From NCBI RefSeq assembly GCF_000980885.2, contig NZ_LBDA02000010.1, positions 1 through 46,560 of the forward strand: a stretch of 46,560 nt of DNA, read 5' to 3'. Numbering within the stretch: the first letter of the stretch is position 1; each line of letters starts with the position of its first letter. The DNA is from Streptomyces malaysiense (GTDB taxonomy: Bacteria; Actinomycetota; Actinomycetes; Streptomycetales; Streptomycetaceae). Position numbers and translations under genes: made by a program. Under the pieces are notes generated by a model. The model worked only from the letters and a program-made list of their open reading frames with translations, was not told the DNA's origin and made no database searches. Positions 25,202 to 33,748 of this stretch are shown in pieces.

Positions 25202-25689
25202 CCCCTCCACGACGACAACGGCGCGGGCCGACCCCGCCGACCCCGCCCCCGTCCCCGCCGGAGTTACGGCCGTTCCCGCACGCCGATGCCGCCGACGGCC
25301 GCTCTTCGCGGGGCGCACCGGACGGACCGCAGGCGCACGGCACCCCGGACGGACAGCCCCCGCCCCGCAACCCCGAGCGGCTCTACGCCGTCACCGGGAC
25401 CGCCGACGGCGGCCGCGCCGAACTCGACCTCGTGACCCTGATCGTGGCCTGCCGGACCCCGCCGCCCGGCGCCTCGCCGGAGCACACGGCGGTGCTCGGC
25501 CTGTGCACCGCCCCGCTGTCCCTGGCCGAGCTGTCGGCCTACCTCACCCTGCCGTTCAGCGCGATGACCGTACTGATCACGGAGATGATCACGGCCGAAC
25601 TGGTGCAGGCGCGCGCCCCGGTCACCCGCCGCACGGCCCCCGATCGTTCCCTCCTCGAAGCGGTGATGCATGGACTTCAAAAGCTCTGA
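25198..25689 (+). CDS. cvnC: Conservon DUF742 protein CvnC
   Basis: 163-residue protein of the DUF742 family. A Pro-rich, disordered N-terminus (about 60 residues) precedes the folded part RLYAVTGTADGGRAELDLVTLIV and a winged-helix-like C-terminal half (LCTAPLSLAELSAYLTLPFSAMTVLITEMITAELVQ). The role is unknown; it probably bridges CvnB and CvnD. ATG 25198 overlaps the cvnB stop (ATGA). The gene ends 20 nt inside cvnD. Confidence 0.9.
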   Translation: MTPPRRQRRGPTPPTPPPSPPELRPFPHADAADGRSSRGAPDGPQAHGTPDGQPPPRNPERLYAVTGTADGGRAELDLVTLIVACRTPPPGASPEHTAVLGLCTAPLSLAELSAYLTLPFSAMTVLITEMITAELVQARAPVTRRTAPDRSLLEAVMHGLQKL

Positions 25690-26290
25690 CACGATCCCCG
25701 GACCGCGCACCGAGGACCAGCTGCCGCACACGGCCCAGGCAGCGGTGAAGATCGTGATCGTGGGCGGCTTCGGCGTCGGCAAGACCACCATGGTCGGCTC
25801 CGTCAGCGAGATCAAACCGCTGACCACCGAGGAGACCATGACCCAGGCCGGCATCGGGATCGACGACGACTACGGCTCCGAGTCCAAGACCGCCACCACC
25901 GTCGCCATGGACTTCGGCCGGATCAGCATCACCGACAAACTGGTGCTCTACCTGTTCGGGACCCCCGGCCAGGAGCGCTTCTGGTTCCTGTGGAACGGCC
26001 TGTTCGAGGGCGCGCTCGGCGCGGTCGTACTCGTCGACACCCGGCGCCTGGAGGTCAGCTTCGACGTCATGGGCCGCCTGGAGGAACGCGGCGTGCCCTT
26101 CGTGGTCGCCGTCAACTCCTTCCCGGACGCGCCCCGCTATCCCGTCGAGGAACTGCGCGCCGCGCTCGACCTGACCCCCGAGATCCCGATCATCGAATGC
26201 GATGTGCGCCGCCGCGCCTCCAGCAAGGACGTACTGCTCACCCTGATGCGGTTCCTGCACTCGCTCGCCCTCTCCGGCGCCCTCACCTGA
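25670..26290 (+). CDS. cvnD: Conservon GTP-binding protein CvnD
   Basis: Small Ras/MglA-like GTPase of 206 residues. P-loop is GGFGVGKTT, switch II is FGTPGQERFWFLWNGLF, and the base-specificity region is VAVNSFPDAP (N-S rather than the usual NKxD). It probably cycles with CvnB as regulator. Its start overlaps cvnC by 20 nt. The gene ends before a 35-nt gap and then cvnE. Confidence 0.93.
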   Translation: MDFKSSDTIPGPRTEDQLPHTAQAAVKIVIVGGFGVGKTTMVGSVSEIKPLTTEETMTQAGIGIDDDYGSESKTATTVAMDFGRISITDKLVLYLFGTPGQERFWFLWNGLFEGALGAVVLVDTRRLEVSFDVMGRLEERGVPFVVAVNSFPDAPRYPVEELRAALDLTPEIPIIECDVRRRASSKDVLLTLMRFLHSLALSGALT

Positions 26291-26325
26291 CCCACCCGCA
26301 TCCCTTCCGTTCCGGAGCGATCACT

Positions 26326-27825
26326 GTGACGCCTGAACACCGGCCTCCGACCGGCACCCCGGCCACCGGCACGAACGACCCCCTGTTCGGGCCGCCGCCC
26401 GGCTGCCCCGCGCACGGCCTCGGCCCCGGGGGACCGCACCGGCTCTACGGCGCGGGCGCGGAGGACCTGGACGACCTCTACGAGCGGCTGCGCGAGCGGT
26501 ACGGCCCGGTCGCCCCCGTACTGCTGCACGACGACGTACCGATGTGGGTGGTGCTCGGGCATGCCGAGAACCTCCAGGTGGTGCGCAGCCCCTCGCAGTA
26601 CACCCGCGACAGCCGGATCTGGGCCCCGCTCCTGGACGGCCGGGTCAAGCCGGACCACCCGCTGATGCCGCACATCGCCTGGCAGCCCATCTGCTCCCAC
26701 GCCGAGGGCGACGAACACCTGAGGCTGCGCAACGCGGTCACCTCCGCCATGGCCACCATCGACCACCGCAGCGTCCGCCGGCACATCGGCGGCCACACCC
26801 AGCACCTGGTCAACGGCTTCTGCGAGCGCGGCCGCGCCGACCTCGTCGCCCAGTTCGCCGAGCATCTGCCGATGGCGGTGCTGTGCGAGATCCTCGGCAT
26901 GCCCGAGGAGTACGACGACCGGATGGTGCAGGCCGCCAGGGACGCCCTCAAGGGCACCGAGACCGCCATCCAGAGCCACGCCTACGTCATGGACGCGCTG
27001 AACCGGCTCACCCTGCGCCGCCGCGCCCGGCCCGAGGACGACTTCACCAGCCACCTCGTCATGCACGAGGCCCGGCTCAGCGACGACGAGGTCCGCGAAC
27101 ACCTGCGGCTCGTCCTGTTCGCCGCCTACGAGGCCACCGCCAACCTGCTCGCCAACGCGCTGCGCATGGTCCTGACCGAACCCGGGTTCCGCGCCCGGCT
27201 CAACGGCGGGCAGATGACCGTGCCGGAGGCGATCGAGCAGTCCCTGTGGGACGAGCCGCCCTTCAGCACCGTCCTCGGCTACTACGCCAAGCAGGACACC
27301 GAGCTGGGCGGGCAGCGCATCGCCAAGGGCGACGGGCTGCTGTTCGCGCCCGCGCCGGGCAACCTCGACCCGAGGGTACGGCCCGACCTGGCCGCGAACA
27401 TGCAGGGCAACCGCTCCCACCTCGCCTTCGGCGGCGGACCGCACGAGTGCCCGGGGCAGGACATCGGACGCGCCATCGCCGACGTCGGCGTCGACGCCCT
27501 GCTGACCCGGCTGCCGGACGTCCAACTGGCGTGCGCCGAGGACGATCTGCGCTGGCGCTCCGCCATCGCCTCCCGGCACCTGGTGGCGCTGCCGGTGCGG
27601 TTCGAACCCAAGCCGCAGCAGGACACCGATCTGCCGCCGCGCGCCTACGCGGCCCCCGGCCTGCCCGCCGACCTGCGGCCGCCCGCCCGGCGCCGGGAGC
27701 CGCAGGGCGCGGCGCTCCCCGCGGCCGTACCGCCGCCCCGGCCCGCGCCGCTGCCGCCGGTCCCGGCCGGCGCCCCGGCGCGCGGGCCCTGGCAGCGGCT
27801 GCTGCGCTGGTGGCGCGGCGAGTGA
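26326..27825 (+). CDS. cvnE: Conservon cytochrome P450 (CYP157-like) lacking the ExxR motif
   Basis: 499-residue P450 that ends the conservon. GTG 26326 follows GGAG by about 9 nt. The heme loop is intact: FGGGPHECPGQDIGRA with ligand Cys375. The I-helix region is FAAYEATANLLANAL. In the K helix, where nearly all P450s have ExxR, the sequence is EQSLW (E304 to W308). I recall the same motif in S. coelicolor CYP157C1. A Pro-rich extension of about 60 residues follows the catalytic domain. Electron partners are not next to it; the ferredoxin at 3075 is a candidate in the same region. Substrate unknown. Confidence 0.9.
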   Translation: MTPEHRPPTGTPATGTNDPLFGPPPGCPAHGLGPGGPHRLYGAGAEDLDDLYERLRERYGPVAPVLLHDDVPMWVVLGHAENLQVVRSPSQYTRDSRIWAPLLDGRVKPDHPLMPHIAWQPICSHAEGDEHLRLRNAVTSAMATIDHRSVRRHIGGHTQHLVNGFCERGRADLVAQFAEHLPMAVLCEILGMPEEYDDRMVQAARDALKGTETAIQSHAYVMDALNRLTLRRRARPEDDFTSHLVMHEARLSDDEVREHLRLVLFAAYEATANLLANALRMVLTEPGFRARLNGGQMTVPEAIEQSLWDEPPFSTVLGYYAKQDTELGGQRIAKGDGLLFAPAPGNLDPRVRPDLAANMQGNRSHLAFGGGPHECPGQDIGRAIADVGVDALLTRLPDVQLACAEDDLRWRSAIASRHLVALPVRFEPKPQQDTDLPPRAYAAPGLPADLRPPARRREPQGAALPAAVPPPRPAPLPPVPAGAPARGPWQRLLRWWRGE

Positions 27826-27835
27826 CGGGGCCCGG

Positions 27836-28855
27836 TCAGTCCGCCGCCCACCGCGGGTGGCAGGACCAGGCGAGGAGGGTGCGCCCGCTGGTGAAGGAGT
27901 GCTCGGCACCGGTGACCGGATCGGTGAACTCAAGCCCGCGTGCCAGTAGTTGCAGGGGGCGGCGGAAGTCACCGGCCGGCACCGGGGGGAGCACCTCCGG
28001 ATAGAGCGGGTCTCCGAGGATGGGCACGCCCAGCGAGTTCAGATGCACCCGCAGCTGGTGGGTCTGCCCGGTGCGCGGGAGCAGCCGGTAGCGGCCGAGT
28101 CCGCCCTGCCGCTCCGCCAGCTCCACCCGGGTCTCGGCGTTGGGCTCGCCCTCGACCTCCCGGGCGGCCTGCACCCCGCGCTCCTTCAGGATCCGGCTGC
28201 GCACGGTCCGGGGCAGGGCGAGCGCGGCGTCGTAGGGCGCGACGGCCTCGTACTCCTTGCTCACCCGGCGTTCGCCGAACAGCGTCTGGTACGCGCCGCG
28301 TTCCTCGGGCCGCACCGTGAACAGCACCAGTCCGGCGGTGAGCCGGTCCAGCCGGTGGGCGGCCGAGAGGGTGGGGATGCCCAGGTCGTGGCGGAGCCGG
28401 GCGAGCGCGGTCTGGGTGACATGGCTGCCGCGCGGGGTGGTGGCGAGGAAGTGCGGCTTGTCGGCGACGACGATGTGCTCGTCCCGGTACACCACCGGAA
28501 GGGGGAACGGCACGGGCACCTCGGGGGGCAGCTCCCGGTGGAACCACACGAACATCCCCGGCCGGTACGGCGCGTCGGCCGGCACCGCCCGTCCGTCCGC
28601 GCCCACGATCCGTCCGGCCGCGAACATCGCCTCGATCACCCCGGGCCCGGCACCGCTGAGCCGCGCCACCAGGTGCTCGCCCACGGTGGCCCACTCGCCG
28701 CCCGCGGGCAGCCGCACCCGTACGGGGTCGACCCCGTCACGCTGGGGGAGCGGGGCGGGCGGGGGCGGCGTACGGCGTCTCACCCGGTCAAGGGTACGAG
28801 GGGCGGGGCCGGGGCGGGTGGGGTGACGATCAGGGGTGCGCGGGGCGGACGCCAT
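27836..28855 (-). CDS. RluA-family pseudouridine synthase
   Basis: Enzyme that isomerises uridine to pseudouridine in rRNA or tRNA. 339 residues: an N-terminal arm, an S4-like/insert region (PAGGEWATVGEHLVARLSGAGPG), and the catalytic domain with HRLDRLTAGLVL, whose Asp is the nucleophile. The later motifs GQTHQLRVHLNSLGVPILGDPLY are characteristic of the RluA/RluC/RluD group. The exact target uridine cannot be told. The start at 28855 is the first in frame and the N-terminal 40 residues are low-complexity, so a later start is possible. Converges with cvnE and is divergent from the GNAT gene. Confidence 0.88.
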   Translation of the reverse strand: MASAPRTPDRHPTRPGPAPRTLDRVRRRTPPPPAPLPQRDGVDPVRVRLPAGGEWATVGEHLVARLSGAGPGVIEAMFAAGRIVGADGRAVPADAPYRPGMFVWFHRELPPEVPVPFPLPVVYRDEHIVVADKPHFLATTPRGSHVTQTALARLRHDLGIPTLSAAHRLDRLTAGLVLFTVRPEERGAYQTLFGERRVSKEYEAVAPYDAALALPRTVRSRILKERGVQAAREVEGEPNAETRVELAERQGGLGRYRLLPRTGQTHQLRVHLNSLGVPILGDPLYPEVLPPVPAGDFRRPLQLLARGLEFTDPVTGAEHSFTSGRTLLAWSCHPRWAAD

Positions 28856-28890
28856 GAAACGGGTGGGGGACGGGGCCCTGGGGCGGCAGT

Positions 28891-29526
28891 ATGTGGATCA
28901 TGCCCATTCTCACCAGTCCGGTGCTGACCGCCGGCGTCCTCGCGCGTACCGAGCAGCCCGTCATCCCCACCGGTGACGGCCTGGTGTTGCGCCCCTGGCA
29001 GGAGGGGGACGCGCCCGCCGTGTACGCGGCGTTCCAGGATCCGCTGATGCACCGCTTCCACGGCAGGTCCTGCGAGTCCGAGGCGGAGGCGGCCGGGTGG
29101 ATCACGCGGTGGCGGCAGGCGTGGGCCGGGGAGCGGGAGCCGCAGTGGGCGGTCGTGGAGGAGGCCGGCGGGCATCTGGTGGGCAGGGTCGCGCTCCGGC
29201 AGATCGAGCTGGCGGACGGCATGGCCGAACTCGCCTACTGGACCGTGGCGCGGGCCCGCGGCCGTGATGTCGCGACCCGTTCGGCCGCCGCGCTGACGCA
29301 CTGGGCGTTCGAGGAGATCGGCTTCCACCGGCTGGAGTTGATGCACTCCACCGCCAACGAGGCGTCCTGCCGGGTCGCCGCCAAGGCGGGCTTCGCCCCC
29401 GAGGGCACCCGGCGCAAGGCGTATCTGCACCCCGACGGCTGGCACGACATGCATCTGCACGCCCGGGTGCGCGGGGACCGAACCCGAGGGGGCGGGCCCG
29501 GGGCGCCGCAGGCGCGGCCGGTGTGA
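28891..29526 (+). CDS. GNAT-family N-acetyltransferase
   Basis: 211-residue acetyltransferase of the RimJ/RimL type (ribosomal-protein or small-molecule acylation). The body LVLRPWQEGDAPAVYAAFQDP, VGRVALRQIELADGMAELAYWTVARARGRDVATRSAAALTHWAF and CRVAAKAGFAPEGTRRKAY follows the GNAT fold; the acetyl-CoA loop is the R-A-R-G-R segment. Two ATGs, 28891 and 28900, are equally plausible starts, and no ribosome binding site distinguishes them. Substrate unknown. Probably transcribed with the downstream nucleotidase. Confidence 0.83.
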   Translation: MWIMPILTSPVLTAGVLARTEQPVIPTGDGLVLRPWQEGDAPAVYAAFQDPLMHRFHGRSCESEAEAAGWITRWRQAWAGEREPQWAVVEEAGGHLVGRVALRQIELADGMAELAYWTVARARGRDVATRSAAALTHWAFEEIGFHRLELMHSTANEASCRVAAKAGFAPEGTRRKAYLHPDGWHDMHLHARVRGDRTRGGGPGAPQARPV

Positions 29527-29537
29527 AGATGGGGCGC

Positions 29538-30470
29538 ATGCCTGCCTATGACCTCGCGAACCGGCTCGTCGTCGGTGTCGCCTCCAGTGCCCTGTTCGAT
29601 CTGCGCGATTCCGACGCGGTGTTCAGGGAGCAGGGTGAGGAGGCCTACCGGGCCTACCAGGAGGAGCACCGGGACGACACGCTGCGTCCGGGGGTGGCGT
29701 TCGCGTTCATCCGCAGGCTCCTGTCGCTCAACGACCTCGGGGAGCCGGGCGATCCGCTGGTCGAGGTCATCATCCTGTCCCGCAACGACCCCGACACCGG
29801 GCTGCGGGTGATGCGTTCGATACAGACCCATGGACTGGCCATCAGCCGGGCCGTGTTCAGGCAGGGCCGGTCTCCGTACAAGTTCATGCCGGCGCTGAAC
29901 ATGTCGCTGTTCCTGTCGGCGAACGGCGACGACGTGCGGGAGGCCGTCGCGGCGGGGCTGCCCGCGGGGCATGTGCTGGGGGCGGCGTACCCGGACGACG
30001 CGGCGGACCGGGAGCTGCGGATCGCGTTCGACTTCGACGGAGTGCTCGCCACCGACGCGGCCGAACAGGTCTACCAGTCCGAGGGGCTGGAGGAGTTCCG
30101 GGCGTACGAGATGCGCAACGCGGCGACTCCGCACGACGCGGGGCCGCTGCGGGACTTCCTCGCCGGGGTGAACCGGATCCAGAACCGGGAGGAGGAACGG
30201 CGTAGGACGGACCCGGACTACGAGGTGCGGGTCCATGTCTCCATCGTGACCGCGCGCAACGCCCCGGCGCACGAGCGGGCCGTGAACAGCCTCAAGCAGT
30301 GGGGCGTGCGGGTCGACGACGCGTTCTTCCTCGGCGGCATAGACAAGGGCGCCGTGATGAGGGTGCTGGACCCGCACATCTTCTTCGACGACCAGGTGAC
30401 GCATCTGGAGAGCACGGCGCGGACGACCCCGAGCGTGCATGTGCCGTTCGGCGAGATCAACGCACGCTGA
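29538..30470 (+). CDS. Cytosolic 5'-nucleotidase, 5'-nucleotidase family PF06189
   Basis: 310-residue enzyme predicted to hydrolyse nucleoside 5'-monophosphates. The motif DFDGVLATDAAEQVYQ carries the nucleophile region; RPGVAFAFIRRLLSLND and VEVIILSRNDPDTGLRVMRSI are typical of the family, and the C-terminal HIFFDDQVTHLE holds late acidic residues. ATG 29538 is preferred (family proteins begin close to DLANRLVVGV); in-frame starts at 29523 and 29529 exist and no strong ribosome binding site settles it. Confidence 0.85.
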   Translation: MPAYDLANRLVVGVASSALFDLRDSDAVFREQGEEAYRAYQEEHRDDTLRPGVAFAFIRRLLSLNDLGEPGDPLVEVIILSRNDPDTGLRVMRSIQTHGLAISRAVFRQGRSPYKFMPALNMSLFLSANGDDVREAVAAGLPAGHVLGAAYPDDAADRELRIAFDFDGVLATDAAEQVYQSEGLEEFRAYEMRNAATPHDAGPLRDFLAGVNRIQNREEERRRTDPDYEVRVHVSIVTARNAPAHERAVNSLKQWGVRVDDAFFLGGIDKGAVMRVLDPHIFFDDQVTHLESTARTTPSVHVPFGEINAR

Positions 30471-30514
30471 GGGCCGGGAGCCGGGAGCCGGATGGCGGGG
30501 GCGCGCCGCGGGGC

Positions 30515-31363
30515 TCAGGCGGCCCGCGCGCCGCCGCTCTCCTGCTCCGCCTCGATGCGGGCGTTCCACTCGCGCTTGGAGGCCTGCCAGCCGTCCTCGT
30601 CGTGACCGAGGCGCCAGTAACCGGAGATCGAGAGGTCCTCGCGCGGGATGCGCAGGTCGACCCGCAGCATCCGGCGCAGTTCCTTCACGAAGCCCGCCTC
30701 GCCGTGCACGAAGGCGTGCGGCCGGCCCTCGGGGAACTCCAGGTCGCGCACGGCCTCCAGCAGGGCGGCGCCGACCGGGCGGTCCCCGCGGTGCAGCCAG
30801 ACGACCTCCGCCGCGGAGTCGATCTTCTGCTCCTCCTCGGGACCGGAGACCTCCACGAAGGCGTGGACCGGCGCGTCGGCGGGCAGCGTCTCCAGGGCGC
30901 GGGCGATGGCGGGCAGCGCGCTCTCGTCACCGACGAGCAGATGCCAGTCGGCGTCCGGGTCGGGGGCGTAGGCGCCGCCGGGGCCCATGAAGCGCAGGGT
31001 CTCGCCGGGCCGCACCCGCAGGGCCCAGGGGCCGGCCAGGCCCTCGTCGCCGTGGATCACGAAGTCCAGGGTCAGCTCGCGGTGCCCGGCGTCCCAGCCG
31101 CGCACCGTGTAGGTCCGGGTCACCGGCCACTGCTCGCGCGGGAACTCGGCGCGGATCCGCTCCAGGTCGAAGGGCTCCGGGTAGGTCACGTCCGGCGGGC
31201 CGAAGAGGAGCTTCACGTAGTGGTCGGTGAAGCTGTCCGCCGCGAAGCCGGCGAGTCCGTCGCCGCCGAGCACCACGCGTTGCATGTGCGGGGTCAGCCG
31301 CTCGGTGCGCACCACCCGGGCGGTGTGGACCTTGCGCGGCTTTCGTTCCGGACGCTCTGCCAT
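30515..31363 (-). CDS. Siderophore-interacting protein (FAD-dependent ferric-siderophore reductase)
   Basis: Cytoplasmic flavoprotein that reduces iron-siderophore complexes to release Fe2+. 282 residues: FAD-binding domain (RTYTVRGWDAGHRELTLDFVIHGDEGLAGPWA) and NAD(P)H-binding SIP domain (HLLVGDESALPAIARALETLPADAPVHAFVEV; FVHGEAGFVKELRRML). ATG 31363 has AGGAGG 5 nt upstream, better than a GTG at 31366. A DmdR/IdeR-type iron box is centred about 30 nt upstream, so iron repression is expected. No siderophore biosynthesis genes are nearby. Confidence 0.92.
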   Translation of the reverse strand: MAERPERKPRKVHTARVVRTERLTPHMQRVVLGGDGLAGFAADSFTDHYVKLLFGPPDVTYPEPFDLERIRAEFPREQWPVTRTYTVRGWDAGHRELTLDFVIHGDEGLAGPWALRVRPGETLRFMGPGGAYAPDPDADWHLLVGDESALPAIARALETLPADAPVHAFVEVSGPEEEQKIDSAAEVVWLHRGDRPVGAALLEAVRDLEFPEGRPHAFVHGEAGFVKELRRMLRVDLRIPREDLSISGYWRLGHDEDGWQASKREWNARIEAEQESGGARAA

Positions 31364-31383
31364 CACGGCCTCCTGCGGACTGG

Positions 31384-31402
31384 TTAGGTATACCTAAGCT
31401 AA
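31384..31402 (-). promoter_or_regulatory. Iron box (DmdR/DtxR operator) of the siderophore-interacting protein gene
   Basis: TTAGGTATACCTAA is a perfect 14-bp palindrome (31384-31397), and with GCTAA makes 19 bases close to the DtxR consensus TTAGGTTAGSCTAACCTAA. It overlaps the presumed promoter, about 20 nt before the start codon. Confidence 0.85.
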
Positions 31403-31482
31403 CATCTCTCCTTCCGGTCCGATCTTCCTTTGTGTTCCAACGGCCGCCCTTTGCTCGAATATTGCCGACCGAGGGCCCGGAA

Positions 31483-32427
31483 CTACGCGCCCAGCGTGGT
31501 CAGCAGCCGCTGGAGCGAGCCGCCCAGGCCCCACCGGGCCGCCAGCTCCTCCAGGGCCGCGGGATCGCGCGGGGCGCCGGGCAGTGCGGTGTCCACGTCC
31601 GGCAGCGGTACGTCACCGGCCACTCGCACCACCTCCGGCGCCACGGCGACATACGGTCGCGCCTCGGTGAGCCGCCGGCGCTGCGAGGGCGTGAGCCTCG
31701 CCCGCGGATCGTCCACGGCCGCCATGATCCCGGGCAGGTCGCCGAACTCCGCGAGCAGCTTGGCGGCCGTCTTCTCGCCGATCCCGGGCACGCCCGGCAG
31801 TCCGTCGCTCGGGTCGCCGCGCAGCAGCGCCAGGTCCGCGTACCCCCGCCCGCCGACGCCGTACTTCTCGCGCAGCACCGCCTCGTCGGTCACCTGGAGG
31901 GTGCCCACGCCCTTGATCGGGTACAGCACCCGCACGCCGCGGCCGTCGTCCACCAGCTGGTACAGATCGCGGTCGCCGGTGACGATGTCGACCGGGCCGG
32001 TGGCGCGCGCGGTGAAGGTGCCGATCACGTCGTCCGCCTCGTAGCCGGCGACCCCGACGCGGGCGATGCCGATCGCGTCCAGCACGGACTCGATGACGGG
32101 CACCTGCGGGGCGAGGGTGTCCGGTACCTCCTCCGCGTCCGGTGCGCCGGTGTGCTGCTCGGCGACCCGGTGCGCCTTGTACGTGGGGATCAGCTCGACC
32201 CGCCACTTCGGCCGCCAGTCGGCGTCCATGCAGGCCACCAGGTGGGTCGGCCGGTGGTCCCGGACCAGGCGGTCGACGAAGTCCAGCAGTCCGCGCACGG
32301 CGTTCACCGGGGTGCCGTCCGGCGCCTTCACGGAGTCGGGGACGCCGAAGTAGGCGCGGAAGTACAGCGAGGCGGTGTCGAGGAGCATCAGTCGTCCGGT
32401 CACGTCTCGCATCATGCCGTACGCCAC
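31483..32427 (-). CDS. Stand-alone 5'-3' exonuclease (Pol I N-terminal-domain homologue)
   Basis: 314-residue FEN/Pol I-type nuclease. Motifs: LLDTASLYFRAYFGVP, HLVACMDADWRPKWRVELIPTYKAHR and DVVIGTFTARA at the metal-binding acidic cluster (GYEADDVIGT; VTGDRDLYQLV), with the H3TH region LLRGDPSDGLPGVPGIGEKTAAKLL. There is no polymerase domain, so it acts as a separate flap/5' nuclease, possibly in repair or Okazaki processing. GTG 32427 has GAGGTG 7 nt upstream. Divergent from the betaine transporter operon. Confidence 0.88.
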   Translation of the reverse strand: MAYGMMRDVTGRLMLLDTASLYFRAYFGVPDSVKAPDGTPVNAVRGLLDFVDRLVRDHRPTHLVACMDADWRPKWRVELIPTYKAHRVAEQHTGAPDAEEVPDTLAPQVPVIESVLDAIGIARVGVAGYEADDVIGTFTARATGPVDIVTGDRDLYQLVDDGRGVRVLYPIKGVGTLQVTDEAVLREKYGVGGRGYADLALLRGDPSDGLPGVPGIGEKTAAKLLAEFGDLPGIMAAVDDPRARLTPSQRRRLTEARPYVAVAPEVVRVAGDVPLPDVDTALPGAPRDPAALEELAARWGLGGSLQRLLTTLGA

Positions 32428-32538
32428 CGACAGTCACCTCGGCGTCACCCTCGTACGCCTTTCGTCCTGGAACGTGTTGCGTGATGCGCATCGCGGTGAG
32501 CCCGGCCACGTATGGGTTTGCCTTTGTTTGACCTGGGG

Positions 32539-32599
32539 AGGCGCGCCGTCAGGAGCGAACTGGTGCGCCTTTCAACTGTCGGGACCCCCTGGGGTCCCG
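32539..32599 (+). promoter_or_regulatory. Structured leader of the betaine transporter operon (two hairpins)
   Basis: First hairpin: AGGCGCGCC (32539-32547) with GGTGCGCCT (32562-32570), 9 pairs including one wobble, 14-nt loop. Second hairpin: CGGGACCCC (32580-32588) with GGGGTCCCG (32591-32599), followed by GCTTTCTG, which looks like an intrinsic terminator. Both lie 64-124 nt before the ATPase start codon, an attenuator-like arrangement. I cannot assign a riboswitch class by eye. Confidence 0.45.
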
Positions 32600-32662
32600 G
32601 CTTTCTGACTGCCGGACGGGCCCTCGCCTCCTGCTTCCCAGTTCCCGAGACAAGAGGTTCGC

Positions 32663-33748
32663 GTGCAAGCCAGGCTTGAGGCGGAGCACCTGTTCAAGGT
32701 GTTCGGCAGACGACCGGACGACGCAGTGGAGCGCCTGAGACAGGGCGCCGACCGGGAGGAACTGCGCGCCGACGGCACCACGGCCGCCGTGATCGACGCC
32801 TCCTTCCGCGTCGAGGCCGGTGAGATCTTCGTCGTGATGGGGTTGTCGGGATCCGGCAAGTCCACCCTGCTGCGGATGCTCAACGGCCTGCTGGAGCCGA
32901 CCGCGGGCAGTGTGCGCTTCGACGGCGACGAGCTGACCGCGCTGGGCGACCGCGGTCTGCGCGAACTGCGCTCCCGGAAGATCAGCATGGTCTTCCAGCA
33001 CTTCGCGCTGTTCCCGCACCGCAGCGTCCGCGAGAACGCCGCCTACGGCCTGGAAGTGCAGGGCGTGCCCCGCGCCGAGCGCGAACGCCGCGCCGACGAG
33101 GCGCTCGCCCTGTGCGGCCTGGCCGGCTGGGAGGAGTCCTGGCCCGACGAGCTGTCCGGCGGCATGCAGCAGCGCGTCGGCCTCGCCCGCGCCCTGGCCA
33201 CCGACGCCGACCTGCTGCTCATGGACGAGTCCTTCAGCGCCCTGGACCCGCTGATCCGCCGCGACATGCAGGACCAGCTCCTGGAGCTGCAGAAGACGCT
33301 GAAGAAGACCATCGTCTTCATCACCCACGACCTCAACGAGGCCATGCGCCTGGGCGACCGCATCGCCGTCATGCGCGACGGCCGCATCGTGCAGACCGGC
33401 ACCGCCGAGGACATCCTGCTGCGTCCCGAGAACGACTACGTGGCGTCCTTCATCCAGGACGTCGACCGCTCCCGGGTGCTGACCGCGGGCGCCGTCATGG
33501 ACACGCGGCCGCGCGGCGACGAGGCCGACTGCGCCTGCGAGACCGCGACGCCCGACACGCCGTTCACCGAGCTGTGCGCGATCAGCGCCCGGCTCTCCCA
33601 CCCGGTCGCCGTCCTCGACGCCGACCGCACCCTCGTCGGTGTGGTGCCACGGCAGCGCCTGGTGGGCTTCCTCGGCGACGAACAGGGCGAGCCCGCCGCC
33701 TGCGACGGCTCGGGCAAGGACGGGAAGAAGGTGACCGACCGTGCCTAG
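32663..33748 (+). CDS. Glycine betaine/L-proline ABC transporter ATP-binding protein (ProV/OpuAA type)
   Basis: ATPase of an osmoprotectant importer. 361 residues: Walker A GLSGSGKST, Q-loop VFQHFALFPH, signature LSGGMQQRVGLARAL, Walker B DLLLMDESFSALDP, H-loop VFITHDLNEAM. The N-terminal AEHLFKVFGRRPDDAVERLRQG is typical of ProV. The C-terminal part is a shortened CBS-like region. GTG 32663 is preceded by AAGAGG about 6 nt upstream. It overlaps the downstream permease gene by 8 nt. Confidence 0.92.
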   Translation: MQARLEAEHLFKVFGRRPDDAVERLRQGADREELRADGTTAAVIDASFRVEAGEIFVVMGLSGSGKSTLLRMLNGLLEPTAGSVRFDGDELTALGDRGLRELRSRKISMVFQHFALFPHRSVRENAAYGLEVQGVPRAERERRADEALALCGLAGWEESWPDELSGGMQQRVGLARALATDADLLLMDESFSALDPLIRRDMQDQLLELQKTLKKTIVFITHDLNEAMRLGDRIAVMRDGRIVQTGTAEDILLRPENDYVASFIQDVDRSRVLTAGAVMDTRPRGDEADCACETATPDTPFTELCAISARLSHPVAVLDADRTLVGVVPRQRLVGFLGDEQGEPAACDGSGKDGKKVTDRA

